Below, piece by piece: positions 1 to 7,239 of a stretch of DNA of 10,476 nt. The first letter of the stretch is position 1. Each line of letters opens with the position of its first letter. Source of the stretch: Helicobacteraceae bacterium (GTDB lineage Bacteria > Campylobacterota > Campylobacteria > Campylobacterales > SZUA-545). Position numbers and translations under genes: made by a program. The stretch is taken from the NCBI GenBank assembly GCA_031276985.1, contig JAISMA010000151.1, forward strand, positions 1 through 10,476, given 5' to 3'. The notes below the pieces were generated by a model. It worked only from the letters and a program-made list of their open reading frames with translations, was not told the DNA's origin and made no database searches.

Positions 1-1466
1 TGCTGAAGCGTTCGCATGCCGTTTTTAATCGCCAGATCGCGAATGGAATGCTCCTCGATAGTCTCCTTAAACAGCGCGATCGCCTCGTCGTCGGGGATAA
101 ATAATTCGCCTATGGCGCGCCTACCTTTGTAGCCCGTGTGGTTGCATTCGGGGCAGCCCGTCGCTTTGTAGATTTTCGTTCCGCGCTTTAAGCCGAATTC
201 GGTTTCGTAGCTTTCGGCTAACTCGTCTTCCGTTTTGCACTTTTCGCACAGCTTTCGCACAAGCCTTTGCGCCAAAACGCCAAGTAGCGACGAACTCACC
301 AAAAACCGCTCCACGCCCATATCGACAAGCCGCGTAATCGCGCCCGTAGAGGTGTTGGTGTGCAACGTGGAAAAGACGAGATGCCCCGTTAGCGCGGCTT
401 GAATGGCGATCGCCGCCGTTTCGCTGTCGCGGATTTCGCCAATCATCACCACGTCGGGATCTTGACGCAAAATCGATCTAAGCCCCGCCGCAAAGGTCAA
501 ACCCACCTTCGGATTGGCTTGTACTTGATTGATATTGTCCGCTTTGTACTCGACGGGATCTTCCACGGTGATTACGTTGTTTTGCGGCGTGGCGACTTGT
601 TGCAAAAAGCTGTGCAACGTGGTCGATTTGCCGCTTCCCGTCGGACCCGTAACGAGAATAATCCCGTGCGAATGCTCCAGCAACGCGCTTAAACCCGCGA
701 TTAGCTTCGGCTCGAATCCAAGCTCTTGCAAACGCGGAATCTCGGCGCTTTCCATCAAAATCCGCATAACCACCCGCTCGCCGTAATATGTCGGCAGAAT
801 CGAAACGCGAATGTCCAGCGTCCTGCGCGCGATATTCACCTGCGTTCGCCCGTCTTGCGCCACGCGCTTTTCGGAGATGTCAAGATTGCTTATAACCTTG
901 ATGCGGCTGATCACTAGATTGATAATCCGCAGATCCAAATCGACGTATCTAACCAGCGCGCCGTCAATTCTGAAACGAACTTCGCCTTTGCGCTCGTGCG
1001 CTTCGATATGAATATCGCTCGCGCCCTTTTTGATCGCCTGATAAAAAAGCGCGTTGACAAAGCGGATAATCGGCGCGGCTTCCTCGCTGTTGAGCAGATC
1101 GGCTTTGTTGCGAAGAAATTCCGCCAGACTAAAGCCTTCTTCCTCTTCGGCGACTTCGCTCATGCGATCGTCCGCGCCGCCGATGTCGCTTAATTCTTTA
1201 TCGGTGCGCTGCTCCAAAAAGCGGTTGTAAAGCCTGTCGAAGCTCTCTTGATCCAGCAGGTAGATCGGCGCGTCGATCGCGTATTTGCTAAGGAAGCCAA
1301 GCGATTCGGCGAGGTAAGATTCGGCGAGACAAACGGCAATCTCGTCTTTGATTTTGGCGAATAAAACGTAGTATTTAAGCGCCAAAGAGGAGTCGATCCC
1401 CTCAAATTGCGACGGCTCTAATCCGTGATGACTAAGCCGTTGAAAATCAACGTTTGTTGCGCTCAT
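1..1466 (-). CDS. gspE: Type II secretion ATPase GspE (C-terminus cut by window edge)
   Basis: This is the cytoplasmic hexameric ATPase that powers pseudopilus assembly in type II secretion. My own translation from the ATG at 1466 is open to the window edge, giving 488 residues. Walker A reads GPTGSGKST (residues 274-282, Lys280). Walker B with the following Glu reads DPDVVMIGEIRD (336-347). The Asp box region (SNLDISEKRVAQDGR) lies near residue 195 and the His box (TGHLVFSTLHTN) near 362. A zinc-binding pair, CEKC (407-410) and CPEC (438-441), is typical of GspE and its PilB-like relatives. The last visible residues, NGMRTLQ, match the family's usual C-terminal region, so I infer only some 25-30 residues are missing. 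The start overlaps the end of gspD by 20 bases. PilB of type IV pili is the alternative, but the preceding L-M-N-C-D genes favour GspE. Confidence 0.93.
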   Translation of the reverse strand, partial: MSATNVDFQRLSHHGLEPSQFEGIDSSLALKYYVLFAKIKDEIAVCLAESYLAESLGFLSKYAIDAPIYLLDQESFDRLYNRFLEQRTDKELSDIGGADDRMSEVAEEEEGFSLAEFLRNKADLLNSEEAAPIIRFVNALFYQAIKKGASDIHIEAHERKGEVRFRIDGALVRYVDLDLRIINLVISRIKVISNLDISEKRVAQDGRTQVNIARRTLDIRVSILPTYYGERVVMRILMESAEIPRLQELGFEPKLIAGLSALLEHSHGIILVTGPTGSGKSTTLHSFLQQVATPQNNVITVEDPVEYKADNINQVQANPKVGLTFAAGLRSILRQDPDVVMIGEIRDSETAAIAIQAALTGHLVFSTLHTNTSTGAITRLVDMGVERFLVSSSLLGVLAQRLVRKLCEKCKTEDELAESYETEFGLKRGTKIYKATGCPECNHTGYKGRRAIGELFIPDDEAIALFKETIEEHSIRDLAIKNGMRTLQ

Positions 1467-3285
1467 CGGCTCGTTTGATAATCTCTTTGGCGTATTGCGT
1501 TCGCAACGCTTCCAATCGGCTTAATCGCGCTCTAAGCGTCGAAAGATCCTCGCTTTTTTCCACAATATACGGCGTTACGATCACCGCCAAACTCGTCTTA
1601 TTCACGCCGTCTTGCTTGTTGCGGAACAATCTGCCCGCAAACGGAATGGACGAAAGAATCGGCACTCTGGTTTCGGTGTTGATGTCCTCGCTTTTGATTA
1701 GCCCGCCCAAAATAACGGGTTCGCCGTCGCTTACGATCGCGTTAGTGGAGACGCGCCGTTTGGTGGTGGTGGGCTGCGAGCTGCCGTCTATGCCGACAAT
1801 CCCTTCTAGCTGCGCCTCAATCGTAAGCGCCACTTTTTTATTGGTGGAAAGTCGCGGTTTGACCTTGAGCGTCAGCCCAATGTCTTGACGAGCATAATTC
1901 CTTGTGGGAATGCCCGCGCTTGTGCTGGTTTCGGAGGTCAAAATCGATCGCGTTTCGCCGACGTAGATCGTCGATTCCTTGTTGTTTACGCACAAAATCG
2001 AAGGCTCTGAAAGCACCTCCGCCGCCTGATAACTCGTGAGCAGATTCAGCCCCACGCCCACCGCCAAAGCCGTCGCGCTTTCAACCTTGATATTGCCGTT
2101 GGCGTCCGTTTTTTGCAGTTGGCTTAAGATCGCGCCGCTAATCGCCGTCGGCACACTTCCCGTCAGCGCCGCGCCAAGCGTGTAAATGCCGTTGCCGCCC
2201 ACCGCCGCGCCGTCGACGCCGTAAGTCAAGCCGATCTGATCGGCTAGATTGTCGCTTACCTCCACGATTGTCGCCTGTACATACACCTGCTGGCGCGGCA
2301 CGTCGAGGGATTTCACAAGCGTTTTGATCGAGGCGATCTCTTCGGGCATTCCAACGACGATCAACACGTTCATCTCTTCGTCGGCGCTAAGCGTCGGCTT
2401 TACCTTCGTCGGATCGGCGGGCGTAGCGGGAAGCGCGGTTTTATCCACGATCTGGCTTAGAATTTTTACCAGCGCGACCGCCTCCGAATTTTGCAAAAAG
2501 ATCACCTCGGCGCTTGGCGCGGCGCGGTTATTCTCCACGTCGAGACGGCTAATTAGCGATTTAACCGTTTTGATATGTTGCGCTCTGCCCGTAACGACGA
2601 TCGCGTTGGAAGCGTCGTCTTTGAGGATTTGCACCTCGTTGTCGATTACGCGGGGATTTAACGCGCCTTTCATAATCTGTTGTAGCGAGGTTACGATCGA
2701 CGCGGCTTTGACGTGTTTGAGCGGAATAAACTCGACGCTTGTAGCGCGTTTGTCCACAAGCTCCTCGATTACCTTGCGTACGGTGTTGATATTGGACGGA
2801 TAATCGCTTATAACCATTGAGTTGGATTCGCGCATCGTTACCAGCTTCGCCGCGGGAGAGAGCAGATGACGAATCTTTTGCACGACAATATCTATGTTTT
2901 CTTCCTCGATTCGTATCGTCTGCGTAACCATTAGCGAGCCTTGCGCCGTTCCGCTCACGACGGGGATATTCTCCTGCGCGGCTTCCGAAAGGCGCGTTAT
3001 CTTGTAGTAGCTTCCCTCCTCGACAAGCGTCAAACCGCGAGTCGCCAGCACGCTAAGCGCAAGCTGTAAAATATCGTCTTTATAAACCGACGTCGCGCTC
3101 ACAAAATCCACGTTGCCCGCCACGCGCTGCGTTAGCAACAGGTTTTTGCCCATAATTCTCGACGTCATCTTGAGAAACTCTTCGATTGGCAGATCGGTAA
3201 AGTTTATCTCTACCGTTTGGCGATCCGTTTCGCCCGCCGCGAAGCAAAGGCAAAACAGCGCCAAAACGACGCTAACGAATCTCAT
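1447..3285 (-). CDS. gspD: Type II secretion secretin GspD
   Basis: This is the outer-membrane secretin, the multimeric gate through which folded exoproteins leave the periplasm. The 612 residues begin with a Sec signal peptide (hydrophobic residues 4-17, probable cleavage in the CFAAGE region). No lipobox is evident. An N0 domain follows (about 25-95), then three N1-N3 type repeats (about 120-180, 183-250, 256-330), then the secretin barrel domain (about 335-575). The secretin signature VPILSSIPFAGRLF lies at 541-554, preceded by SDGEPVILGGLI (519-530) and followed by TSLAVIVTPYIVE (564-576). The last 35 or so residues are charged and look helical. There is no long pilotin-binding S-domain. 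The length is a little below the roughly 650-residue enterobacterial proteins. The ATG at 3285 lies inside the end of gspC, a 14-base overlap. PilQ is the alternative, but the N0-N3 layout and the operon fit GspD. Confidence 0.94.
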   Translation of the reverse strand: MRFVSVVLALFCLCFAAGETDRQTVEINFTDLPIEEFLKMTSRIMGKNLLLTQRVAGNVDFVSATSVYKDDILQLALSVLATRGLTLVEEGSYYKITRLSEAAQENIPVVSGTAQGSLMVTQTIRIEEENIDIVVQKIRHLLSPAAKLVTMRESNSMVISDYPSNINTVRKVIEELVDKRATSVEFIPLKHVKAASIVTSLQQIMKGALNPRVIDNEVQILKDDASNAIVVTGRAQHIKTVKSLISRLDVENNRAAPSAEVIFLQNSEAVALVKILSQIVDKTALPATPADPTKVKPTLSADEEMNVLIVVGMPEEIASIKTLVKSLDVPRQQVYVQATIVEVSDNLADQIGLTYGVDGAAVGGNGIYTLGAALTGSVPTAISGAILSQLQKTDANGNIKVESATALAVGVGLNLLTSYQAAEVLSEPSILCVNNKESTIYVGETRSILTSETSTSAGIPTRNYARQDIGLTLKVKPRLSTNKKVALTIEAQLEGIVGIDGSSQPTTTKRRVSTNAIVSDGEPVILGGLIKSEDINTETRVPILSSIPFAGRLFRNKQDGVNKTSLAVIVTPYIVEKSEDLSTLRARLSRLEALRTQYAKEIIKRADERNKR

Positions 3286-4096
3286 AGGTCAACTCTTTTG
3301 TTTGGTTATTTCTGATGATTGTCATACGAAAGCTATCGATTTTGTCGATTTCGGCGTAAAGACGCAAAGCCGCCGCGAAGCCGTCGAGTTCGATTCCGTT
3401 GGCGCTTTTCAAAACGTCCCCCGCCTGCAAGCCAAGCTCGCTAAAAACGGAATCCCGCGCCACGAAACTAACGCGAAACTCCTTGAATTTGCCGTTTTCG
3501 TTGATTGGCGCGATACCGATATTGTCCCAGATTAGGCGCGGATTTTGTCGGTATCTAGCCAATTCGTCGCGCTCGACGACGCGCTTTTGCTGTTGCGTAT
3601 CGATCGCGGCGCTCGCGCCTCTTGGCGAAGCGACTACGCGCGCCTCCCTTGTTTGCTCGTCCAAAGACAGCTCGTAATTCGCGCCGTCTTTGATAAAAAT
3701 CGCCTTTTTTGATTCGATCGCGCTAAGCGTATAGCCGCGCAACATTTCGCCAACGCCAACGAAAACGAGTTTTGCTCCGTCGTCGATCACCGCGAAGCCG
3801 TTTTCGGCGTTTTCGGCGTAGATCGCTTTTAGTTTTACGCCCGTTAAAGTAACCGCGCCTTGCGACGCCTCCGCGTTCTGGTTTTGCGCCGCGTTTGCTA
3901 CGCCGATTCCCAAAGCGCGCTCAAGCGGATACGCTCTCACAAAATTAAACGGCGCGGAAAACGTCCGATCGATTGAGCTATCGGGCAAAAAAAGCCTTGC
4001 GATCGCCGCCGCGAGAGCCAACGAAGCGCACAGCAAACCAAACGCCGCGAAACGCGCCTGCCACGCGGGAGAAAGCCTGTCAAAAATCGCGCTCAT
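3272..4096 (-). CDS. gspC: Type II secretion connector GspC with PDZ domain
   Basis: GspC is a bitopic inner-membrane protein that links the platform (GspL/M) to the secretin and takes part in substrate recognition. The 274 residues show a short cytoplasmic N-terminus, one membrane segment (about 15-37), and a linker rich in Ala, Gln and Asn (about 62-80). A beta-rich segment at about 81-155 corresponds to the homology region (HR) that contacts the secretin N0 domain. A second linker contains a QQQK run. A C-terminal PDZ-like domain (about 195-274) carries the carboxylate-loop region LGLQAGDVLKSANGIEL (221-237). The ATG at 4096 has AAGGA seven bases upstream. It overlaps the gspN-like gene by 17 bases and gspD by 14. 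Domain order and position immediately before the secretin are both typical of GspC. Confidence 0.88.
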   Translation of the reverse strand: MSAIFDRLSPAWQARFAAFGLLCASLALAAAIARLFLPDSSIDRTFSAPFNFVRAYPLERALGIGVANAAQNQNAEASQGAVTLTGVKLKAIYAENAENGFAVIDDGAKLVFVGVGEMLRGYTLSAIESKKAIFIKDGANYELSLDEQTREARVVASPRGASAAIDTQQQKRVVERDELARYRQNPRLIWDNIGIAPINENGKFKEFRVSFVARDSVFSELGLQAGDVLKSANGIELDGFAAALRLYAEIDKIDSFRMTIIRNNQTKELTYEIR

Positions 4097-4610
4097 AGAC
4101 GAATCCTTCAGAGGTTTTCTCTAACGTAGCAAAAATCTGTCCATATTTTTGTTGAATTTCGGAGGGGACGTTAATTACGACGCGAATCTTGCGCGCAAAA
4201 AGGTCGATCCAGCCCGCCGCCGCGCCAATCTCGCCTTCGCCGCTTAAAAAAATTTTATGAGGAACGAATATCGTATAACGCGCTTTCAAAAAATCTACCC
4301 GCGGCGGCGCTATGGAAGCAAGCGCGTCCGAAAGCTCAATCGTCTCGATAGAAAGCTCGTTGTAAAAGATCGTCGTAATCAGCGCGACTTGCGCGGTTTT
4401 CGCCGCTTCCGTGTTGTCGTAGGAGATCGCCGCGTCCTTTATAGACAACAACCAGCCGTAATCGCTCGCCTCTTCGCCCGAAACGATCGCGCCAAGCCGT
4501 TCCATATAGCGTTCCGCCAGATAATAAAGCTCTTTTTTGGGCAAAAAGAACGCAATCGCCTCCAAAACAACGATTGTCCACGCCAAAACGACCGCGATTT
4601 TTTTCACCAC
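4080..4610 (-). CDS. Probable type II secretion protein N (GspN-like)
   Basis: This 176-residue protein has one N-terminal membrane segment (about 4-23) followed by a periplasmic, mostly beta-strand-like region. GspN is an accessory inner-membrane component of unclear function found in some T2SS operons. The assignment rests on the position between GspM-like and GspC genes, on the single-anchor plus beta-domain layout, and on a segment near residues 124-149 (GEGEIGAAAGWIDLFARKI and following) that resembles the repetitive GspN/AsmA-like fold. The protein is shorter than the 250 or so residues usual in Gammaproteobacteria. The start codon is GTG (4610, or a second GTG at 4607). It overlaps the stop codon of the upstream gene by 7 bases, which suggests translational coupling. 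It could instead be a lineage-specific platform protein. Confidence 0.55.
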   Translation of the reverse strand: MVKKIAVVLAWTIVVLEAIAFFLPKKELYYLAERYMERLGAIVSGEEASDYGWLLSIKDAAISYDNTEAAKTAQVALITTIFYNELSIETIELSDALASIAPPRVDFLKARYTIFVPHKIFLSGEGEIGAAAGWIDLFARKIRVVINVPSEIQQKYGQIFATLEKTSEGFVYERDF

Positions 4611-5008
4611 GCGATCTCCAAATGAACGTCCGCGCCCTGATCGCTTTTGCGCTCGACCTGAAAGGTTTTGATCAAAATCGGCGATTCAAGCAACGCACGC
4701 GTTAATCGGCTAAGCGCCTGCGCGTCAAGGTCTTTATATTCCGCCTTGATCCCCTGCGCGCTTTGTTGCGCGCTTCCGCGTTGCTTGAAAACCTCTTCGG
4801 CAAACAGCGCTTGAGCGCGCGCTTTTGCCGCCTGATTGTTTTCCCATTCCGATCGTAGCCGCGCTATTCGCTCGGCGATCGCGGCTGTCTCCTGATACGA
4901 TCCGCTCGCCTCGTTAAACGCGCTCGCGGCGCTTATCCGCCAGATGAGCGCTACCAACGCGATCGCGCACAACGCCAGCAAAATCCGCCAAAGACCAAAC
5001 TTCACCAT
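4604..5008 (-). CDS. Type II secretion platform protein GspM-like
   Basis: The protein has 134 residues: a short N-terminus, one membrane segment (about 7-23), a helical and probably coiled-coil stretch rich in Ala, Glu, Arg and Gln (about 33-90), and a compact C-terminal alpha/beta segment (about 92-134). This is the architecture of GspM, which dimerises with GspL through ferredoxin-like periplasmic domains in the inner-membrane platform. No strict sequence motif is visible, so the call depends on architecture, a size close to that family (about 150-170 residues, here slightly shorter), and position directly after the GspL-like gene. The ATG at 5008 overlaps the end of that gene by 7 bases (ATGGTGA), and the next gene begins in the same way at its own 3' end. 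Confidence 0.7.
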   Translation of the reverse strand: MVKFGLWRILLALCAIALVALIWRISAASAFNEASGSYQETAAIAERIARLRSEWENNQAAKARAQALFAEEVFKQRGSAQQSAQGIKAEYKDLDAQALSRLTRALLESPILIKTFQVERKSDQGADVHLEIAW

Positions 5009-6774
5009 TTCGCCGCCGCCATAACCTTGCCGCCTTGCTCCACCGCTTGCGCGTCGGGCAGAGCGGTTTTGAGGCGATCGATAATCGTTTGGGCGTTAAT
5101 CGCGTCGTTTGGCGCGAAACGCGCCGCAATCGTCCGCCCATCAATATCCAGCTTTTCCAGCCTCGCGGCGGGCGCGAAGGTAAGCAGTTTGTTTAGCGTC
5201 AGTCTTAAACCCTGTTGGGCTGAAGCCGTCTGCGTTAAGCGCCGCTCTATGCTTTCAAGCTGAATCCGCGTGGCGGGCAGTTTTTCTCGCGCCAAAATCT
5301 CCTCGCGATCGCGATCGGCGGCGGAAGCGGCGGCTGAAAGCCTGAAAATATCGATCGCCAGCGCCGCGATAAGCGTAAGCAAAAACGAGGCGGCAAGCCG
5401 AAAACGACCGCTTGAAATATCGTTTGTCTCGCGCGATCTGATCGGCGCGAAACTTGGCGCTCTCAAGGCGCGCGGGCTTTCGTCGAACGGCTTCGCGTCC
5501 GCGGCGAATTTCGCGGGCAAAGCGACCCACGCGCCGTCTACAAAACTTAGCGCCGCGCTTTCCGACAGCGCGATCGGCTGATCGGCGGGATTTAGCGCGT
5601 TTTGCGCGAAATATATCCGCGAAATCTGCATGCTATCTAGCCCCTGCTCGATTAGCTTTTGCGTCGTCGCGGCTAGATCGCAGGCAATAAATCCCCAGCC
5701 GTTATCCTCTCGAAAGGCAAAGTAGCGATACGAGCCTTCGGGAATCCAGCCAAAAAACAGCGAGGCGGCAAAACGCTTGGCTAAACGACGGCTTTTGAAA
5801 GGCGCTTCGGAGCGCTTGTACCAGTAATATGCGGGCGAAAGCGCTACGTTGACTTTGCTTTGCAGATTGAAAAATTTCAGATCGGGATGCGCCAGAACAA
5901 GCGGAATTTTAGGCGCTCCAAACGGCGTTTTTACGCGCTCCAAAACGCGCTCTTTTAACTCGGCGAGTTTTGGCGCGACGCCCAAAGAGGGCTTTGGAAA
6001 CAGGCGAGAAGGCGCTTTTGGCGCGCCGATTTTCGGTTGCAAAGAGACGTTAAAGGCGCGTTCTTTTTTGCCTGCAGGTTTGACGAACGAAAAGGGCGCG
6101 GAGCCGATAATCAGCGTGATCGCGCCCGCGCCGAAAAATAGCGCGCACAAAGCGCGATCGGAGGCAAAAAACAGCCCCGCCATAAACTCGCCGCACGCTA
6201 TCGCAAGCGCCGAAGGAACAAGTTTGCGCGTTTGCGAAATCGCCCGCGCCAAAAAAACAATCCACGCAATCGCATAAACCGCGATCGCGCCGATCGGCGC
6301 TCCCAGAAACGTTCCGCCAAGTCCGTACTGCAACGCCGCCGCCGCGTTGATCGCGTATGGGCTGAGGCATAATAAAACCATAAAAAAAAGCGCGATCGAA
6401 AGGCATAAAAGCCGCAAAATCCCATGCGCCGACCAGAACGCGCGCTCTTTTAAGATCGCCGTTGTCGCCGCGACAATCGGAATGACATGCCAGCTTAACG
6501 CCTTTACGCACTCCAGCGCCGCGTTTTGCATTTTCGCGCCGACGAGCAGCCAAAATATCGCAAAGCAAAACAGCGCGGTGTGCGCGAGCGCCGATCTGCC
6601 CAAAATCGCGCCGAAAACGGAGGCTACCGCCAGCGCCAGCGCCGCGCAAAATACGGCTATATCGGCGTCGATAGAAATAGCGCCAAGCGTTACGGAATAT
6701 GCGATCGCCGCGCTCAAAGAGGCGATCAAAAGCGCGGGGATAAACGATATGAATATCTGCTTAAAAGCGACCAA
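5002..6774 (-). CDS. GspL-like platform protein with extra N-terminal multi-pass membrane domain
   Basis: This is the first gene of the visible secretion operon, 590 residues long. Residues 1 to about 228 form some seven or eight hydrophobic segments (about 7-29, 38-60, 66-84, 95-108, 118-138, 155-177, 187-203, 208-226). A Pro/Lys/Ala-rich linker follows (about 232-288), then a soluble domain (about 289-420) containing AYYWYKRSEAPFKS and a Trp- and Tyr-rich patch. After that come one membrane segment (about 459-479), a charged coiled-coil stretch (about 485-530), and a small alpha/beta domain (about 537-590) like the periplasmic ferredoxin-like domain of GspL. The C-terminal third is therefore GspL-like. 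The actin-like cytoplasmic domain is reduced or diverged, and the multi-pass N-terminus is not a normal GspL part. There are no prepilin-peptidase motifs (CxxC, GxGD). The start is TTG, chosen because AAGGA lies five bases upstream and the next in-frame ATG is at residue 82. Confidence 0.72.
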   Translation of the reverse strand: MVAFKQIFISFIPALLIASLSAAIAYSVTLGAISIDADIAVFCAALALAVASVFGAILGRSALAHTALFCFAIFWLLVGAKMQNAALECVKALSWHVIPIVAATTAILKERAFWSAHGILRLLCLSIALFFMVLLCLSPYAINAAAALQYGLGGTFLGAPIGAIAVYAIAWIVFLARAISQTRKLVPSALAIACGEFMAGLFFASDRALCALFFGAGAITLIIGSAPFSFVKPAGKKERAFNVSLQPKIGAPKAPSRLFPKPSLGVAPKLAELKERVLERVKTPFGAPKIPLVLAHPDLKFFNLQSKVNVALSPAYYWYKRSEAPFKSRRLAKRFAASLFFGWIPEGSYRYFAFREDNGWGFIACDLAATTQKLIEQGLDSMQISRIYFAQNALNPADQPIALSESAALSFVDGAWVALPAKFAADAKPFDESPRALRAPSFAPIRSRETNDISSGRFRLAASFLLTLIAALAIDIFRLSAAASAADRDREEILAREKLPATRIQLESIERRLTQTASAQQGLRLTLNKLLTFAPAARLEKLDIDGRTIAARFAPNDAINAQTIIDRLKTALPDAQAVEQGGKVMAAAKW

Positions 6775-6779
6775 CGAAA

Positions 6780-6786
6780 TCCTTCC
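6780..6786 (-). promoter_or_regulatory. Ribosome binding site fixing the TTG start of the gspL-like gene
   Basis: The minus strand reads GGAAGGA here, five bases before the TTG at 6774. No in-frame ATG exists for the next 81 codons, so this site decides the start and keeps the whole hydrophobic N-terminus in the protein. Confidence 0.65.
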
Positions 6787-6814
6787 AGCCTCAAAACCGC
6801 ATAAAAATAGCGCG

Positions 6815-6831
6815 TATAATCGCGGATTTTA
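6815..6831 (-). promoter_or_regulatory. Possible promoter of the secretion operon
   Basis: On the minus strand, TAAAAT (6831-6826) and an AT-rich run lie about 50 bases before the first operon gene. Epsilonproteobacterial sigma-70 promoters often rely on a -10 box and an AT-rich upstream stretch without a fixed -35, so either this box or TTATAC nearby could serve. The same place carries a perfect TATAAT (6815-6820) on the plus strand. The evidence is sequence likeness only. Confidence 0.3.
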
Positions 6832-7061
6832 GCTAAAAGCCCCTCAAACGTCGCCCGTTGCGCGCTTTAGCCCGCCAATCTATGGCTTTGCGTTTTTGTT
6901 TGCGCTTGCGCGATTGCAAAACGCGTTTAGTTTTTTAACTTTATTGTTCAATTGCGAAAGCGGCTAACACGCGAAGTTTGAGCGCGGACAGGTTTGCGCC
7001 ATAACGCCCGTCGCGGCGCAATCGACCTTGACGAGACGCGAAACGCGAATATGTTTCGCCT
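6832..7061. other. Intergenic region with hairpins, no convincing gene
   Basis: I see no gene here with a ribosome binding site and a protein-like composition. Two perfect seven-base-pair inverted repeats are present: TTGCGCC/GGCGCAA (6994-7000 with 7015-7021) and GCGAAAC/GTTTCGC (7038-7044 with 7053-7059). Neither is followed by a T run on either strand. A third pair, GCGTTTT/AAAACGC (6890-6896 with 6918-6924), is followed on the plus strand by TTTTTT at 6931-6936, seven bases past the stem. It could be a weak terminator. The ten-mer GGTTTGCGCC occurs at 6991-7000 and again at 7115-7124. Confidence 0.5.
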
Positions 7062-7086
7062 GCCGTTTATTAAGCCGTTGTAGTCG
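7062..7086. repeat. 25-base direct repeat, copy 1
   Basis: This is an exact match to 7127-7151, offset by 65 bases; the core is TTTATTAAGCCGTTGTAGTC. Looser similarity continues to the left (GTTTCGCCTGCCG against GTTTGCGCCCAGCCG), which suggests a local duplication or two copies of a short dispersed element. This copy lies outside any recognised gene. Confidence 0.85.
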
Positions 7087-7126
7087 AAACTCTCGATGAT
7101 TTTAGAAATAAAAAGGTTTGCGCCCA

Positions 7127-7151
7127 GCCGTTTATTAAGCCGTTGTAGTCG
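7127..7151. repeat. 25-base direct repeat, copy 2 (overlaps the end of a small gene)
   Basis: This is the exact partner of 7062-7086. On the minus strand it supplies the last codons (Thr-Thr-Thr-Ala) and the TAA stop of the 34-residue gene, so the repeat forms that protein's C-terminus. Recombination between the copies would delete or duplicate 65 bases beyond the stop without changing the protein much. Confidence 0.85.
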
Positions 7152-7239
7152 TTTCGGATTTTTCTCGTTCCCAGATACCGTAAGCGCAAAATCCGCCAAC
7201 CGCAAGAACAAGTAAAAGCGCCAATGTCCAAACAATCAT
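7135..7239 (-). CDS. Small single-span membrane protein, 34 residues
   Basis: I do not recognise this family. The reading frame starts at ATG 7239 and ends at TAA 7135. The protein begins MIVWTLALLLVLAVGGFCAY, a single hydrophobic span of about 20 residues with Trp at position 4. A short charged segment follows (GIWEREKSE, 21-29), then a Thr-rich tail. Three points support a real gene: AGGGAG lies five bases before the ATG, the ATG overlaps the stop of the preceding gene as ATGA (translational coupling), and the hydrophobic span fits a bitopic membrane peptide. The charged tail after the span suggests the C-terminus is in the cytoplasm. It may partner the 71-residue protein upstream. Other possibilities are a subunit-stabilising peptide or a toxin-like peptide, with nothing in the sequence to choose between them. 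Confidence 0.6.
   Translation of the reverse strand: MIVWTLALLLVLAVGGFCAYGIWEREKSETTTTA

Noticed and set aside
1454..1888. Long plus-strand frames opposite gspD, gspC and the gspL-like gene
   Set aside because: They lie antisense to well-supported genes. They reflect the high frequency of open antisense frames in GC-biased coding sequence and show no protein family features.
5002..6774. Prepilin peptidase (GspO) identity for the polytopic N-terminus of the GspL-like protein
   Set aside because: Number of spans would fit, but neither the GxGD-type aspartate motifs nor the CxxC pairs of that family are present in residues 1-230.
6994..7059. Two perfect seven-base-pair hairpins as intrinsic terminators of the small-gene cassette
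   Set aside because: Neither stem is followed by a T run on the minus strand, so they are recorded only as structure in the gap.
7062..7151. A CRISPR array
   Set aside because: There are only two copies of the 25-mer with one 40-base interval, one copy overlaps a gene end, and no further units occur in the window.
6948..7235. A 95-residue frame on the minus strand in the gap left of the small-gene cassette
   Set aside because: It starts four bases inside the 34-residue gene in another frame. Its composition is Arg-rich and shadow-like, it runs through both copies of the direct repeat, and it has no ribosome binding site of its own. The overlapping 34-residue frame has a better site, a stop overlap and a clear membrane span.
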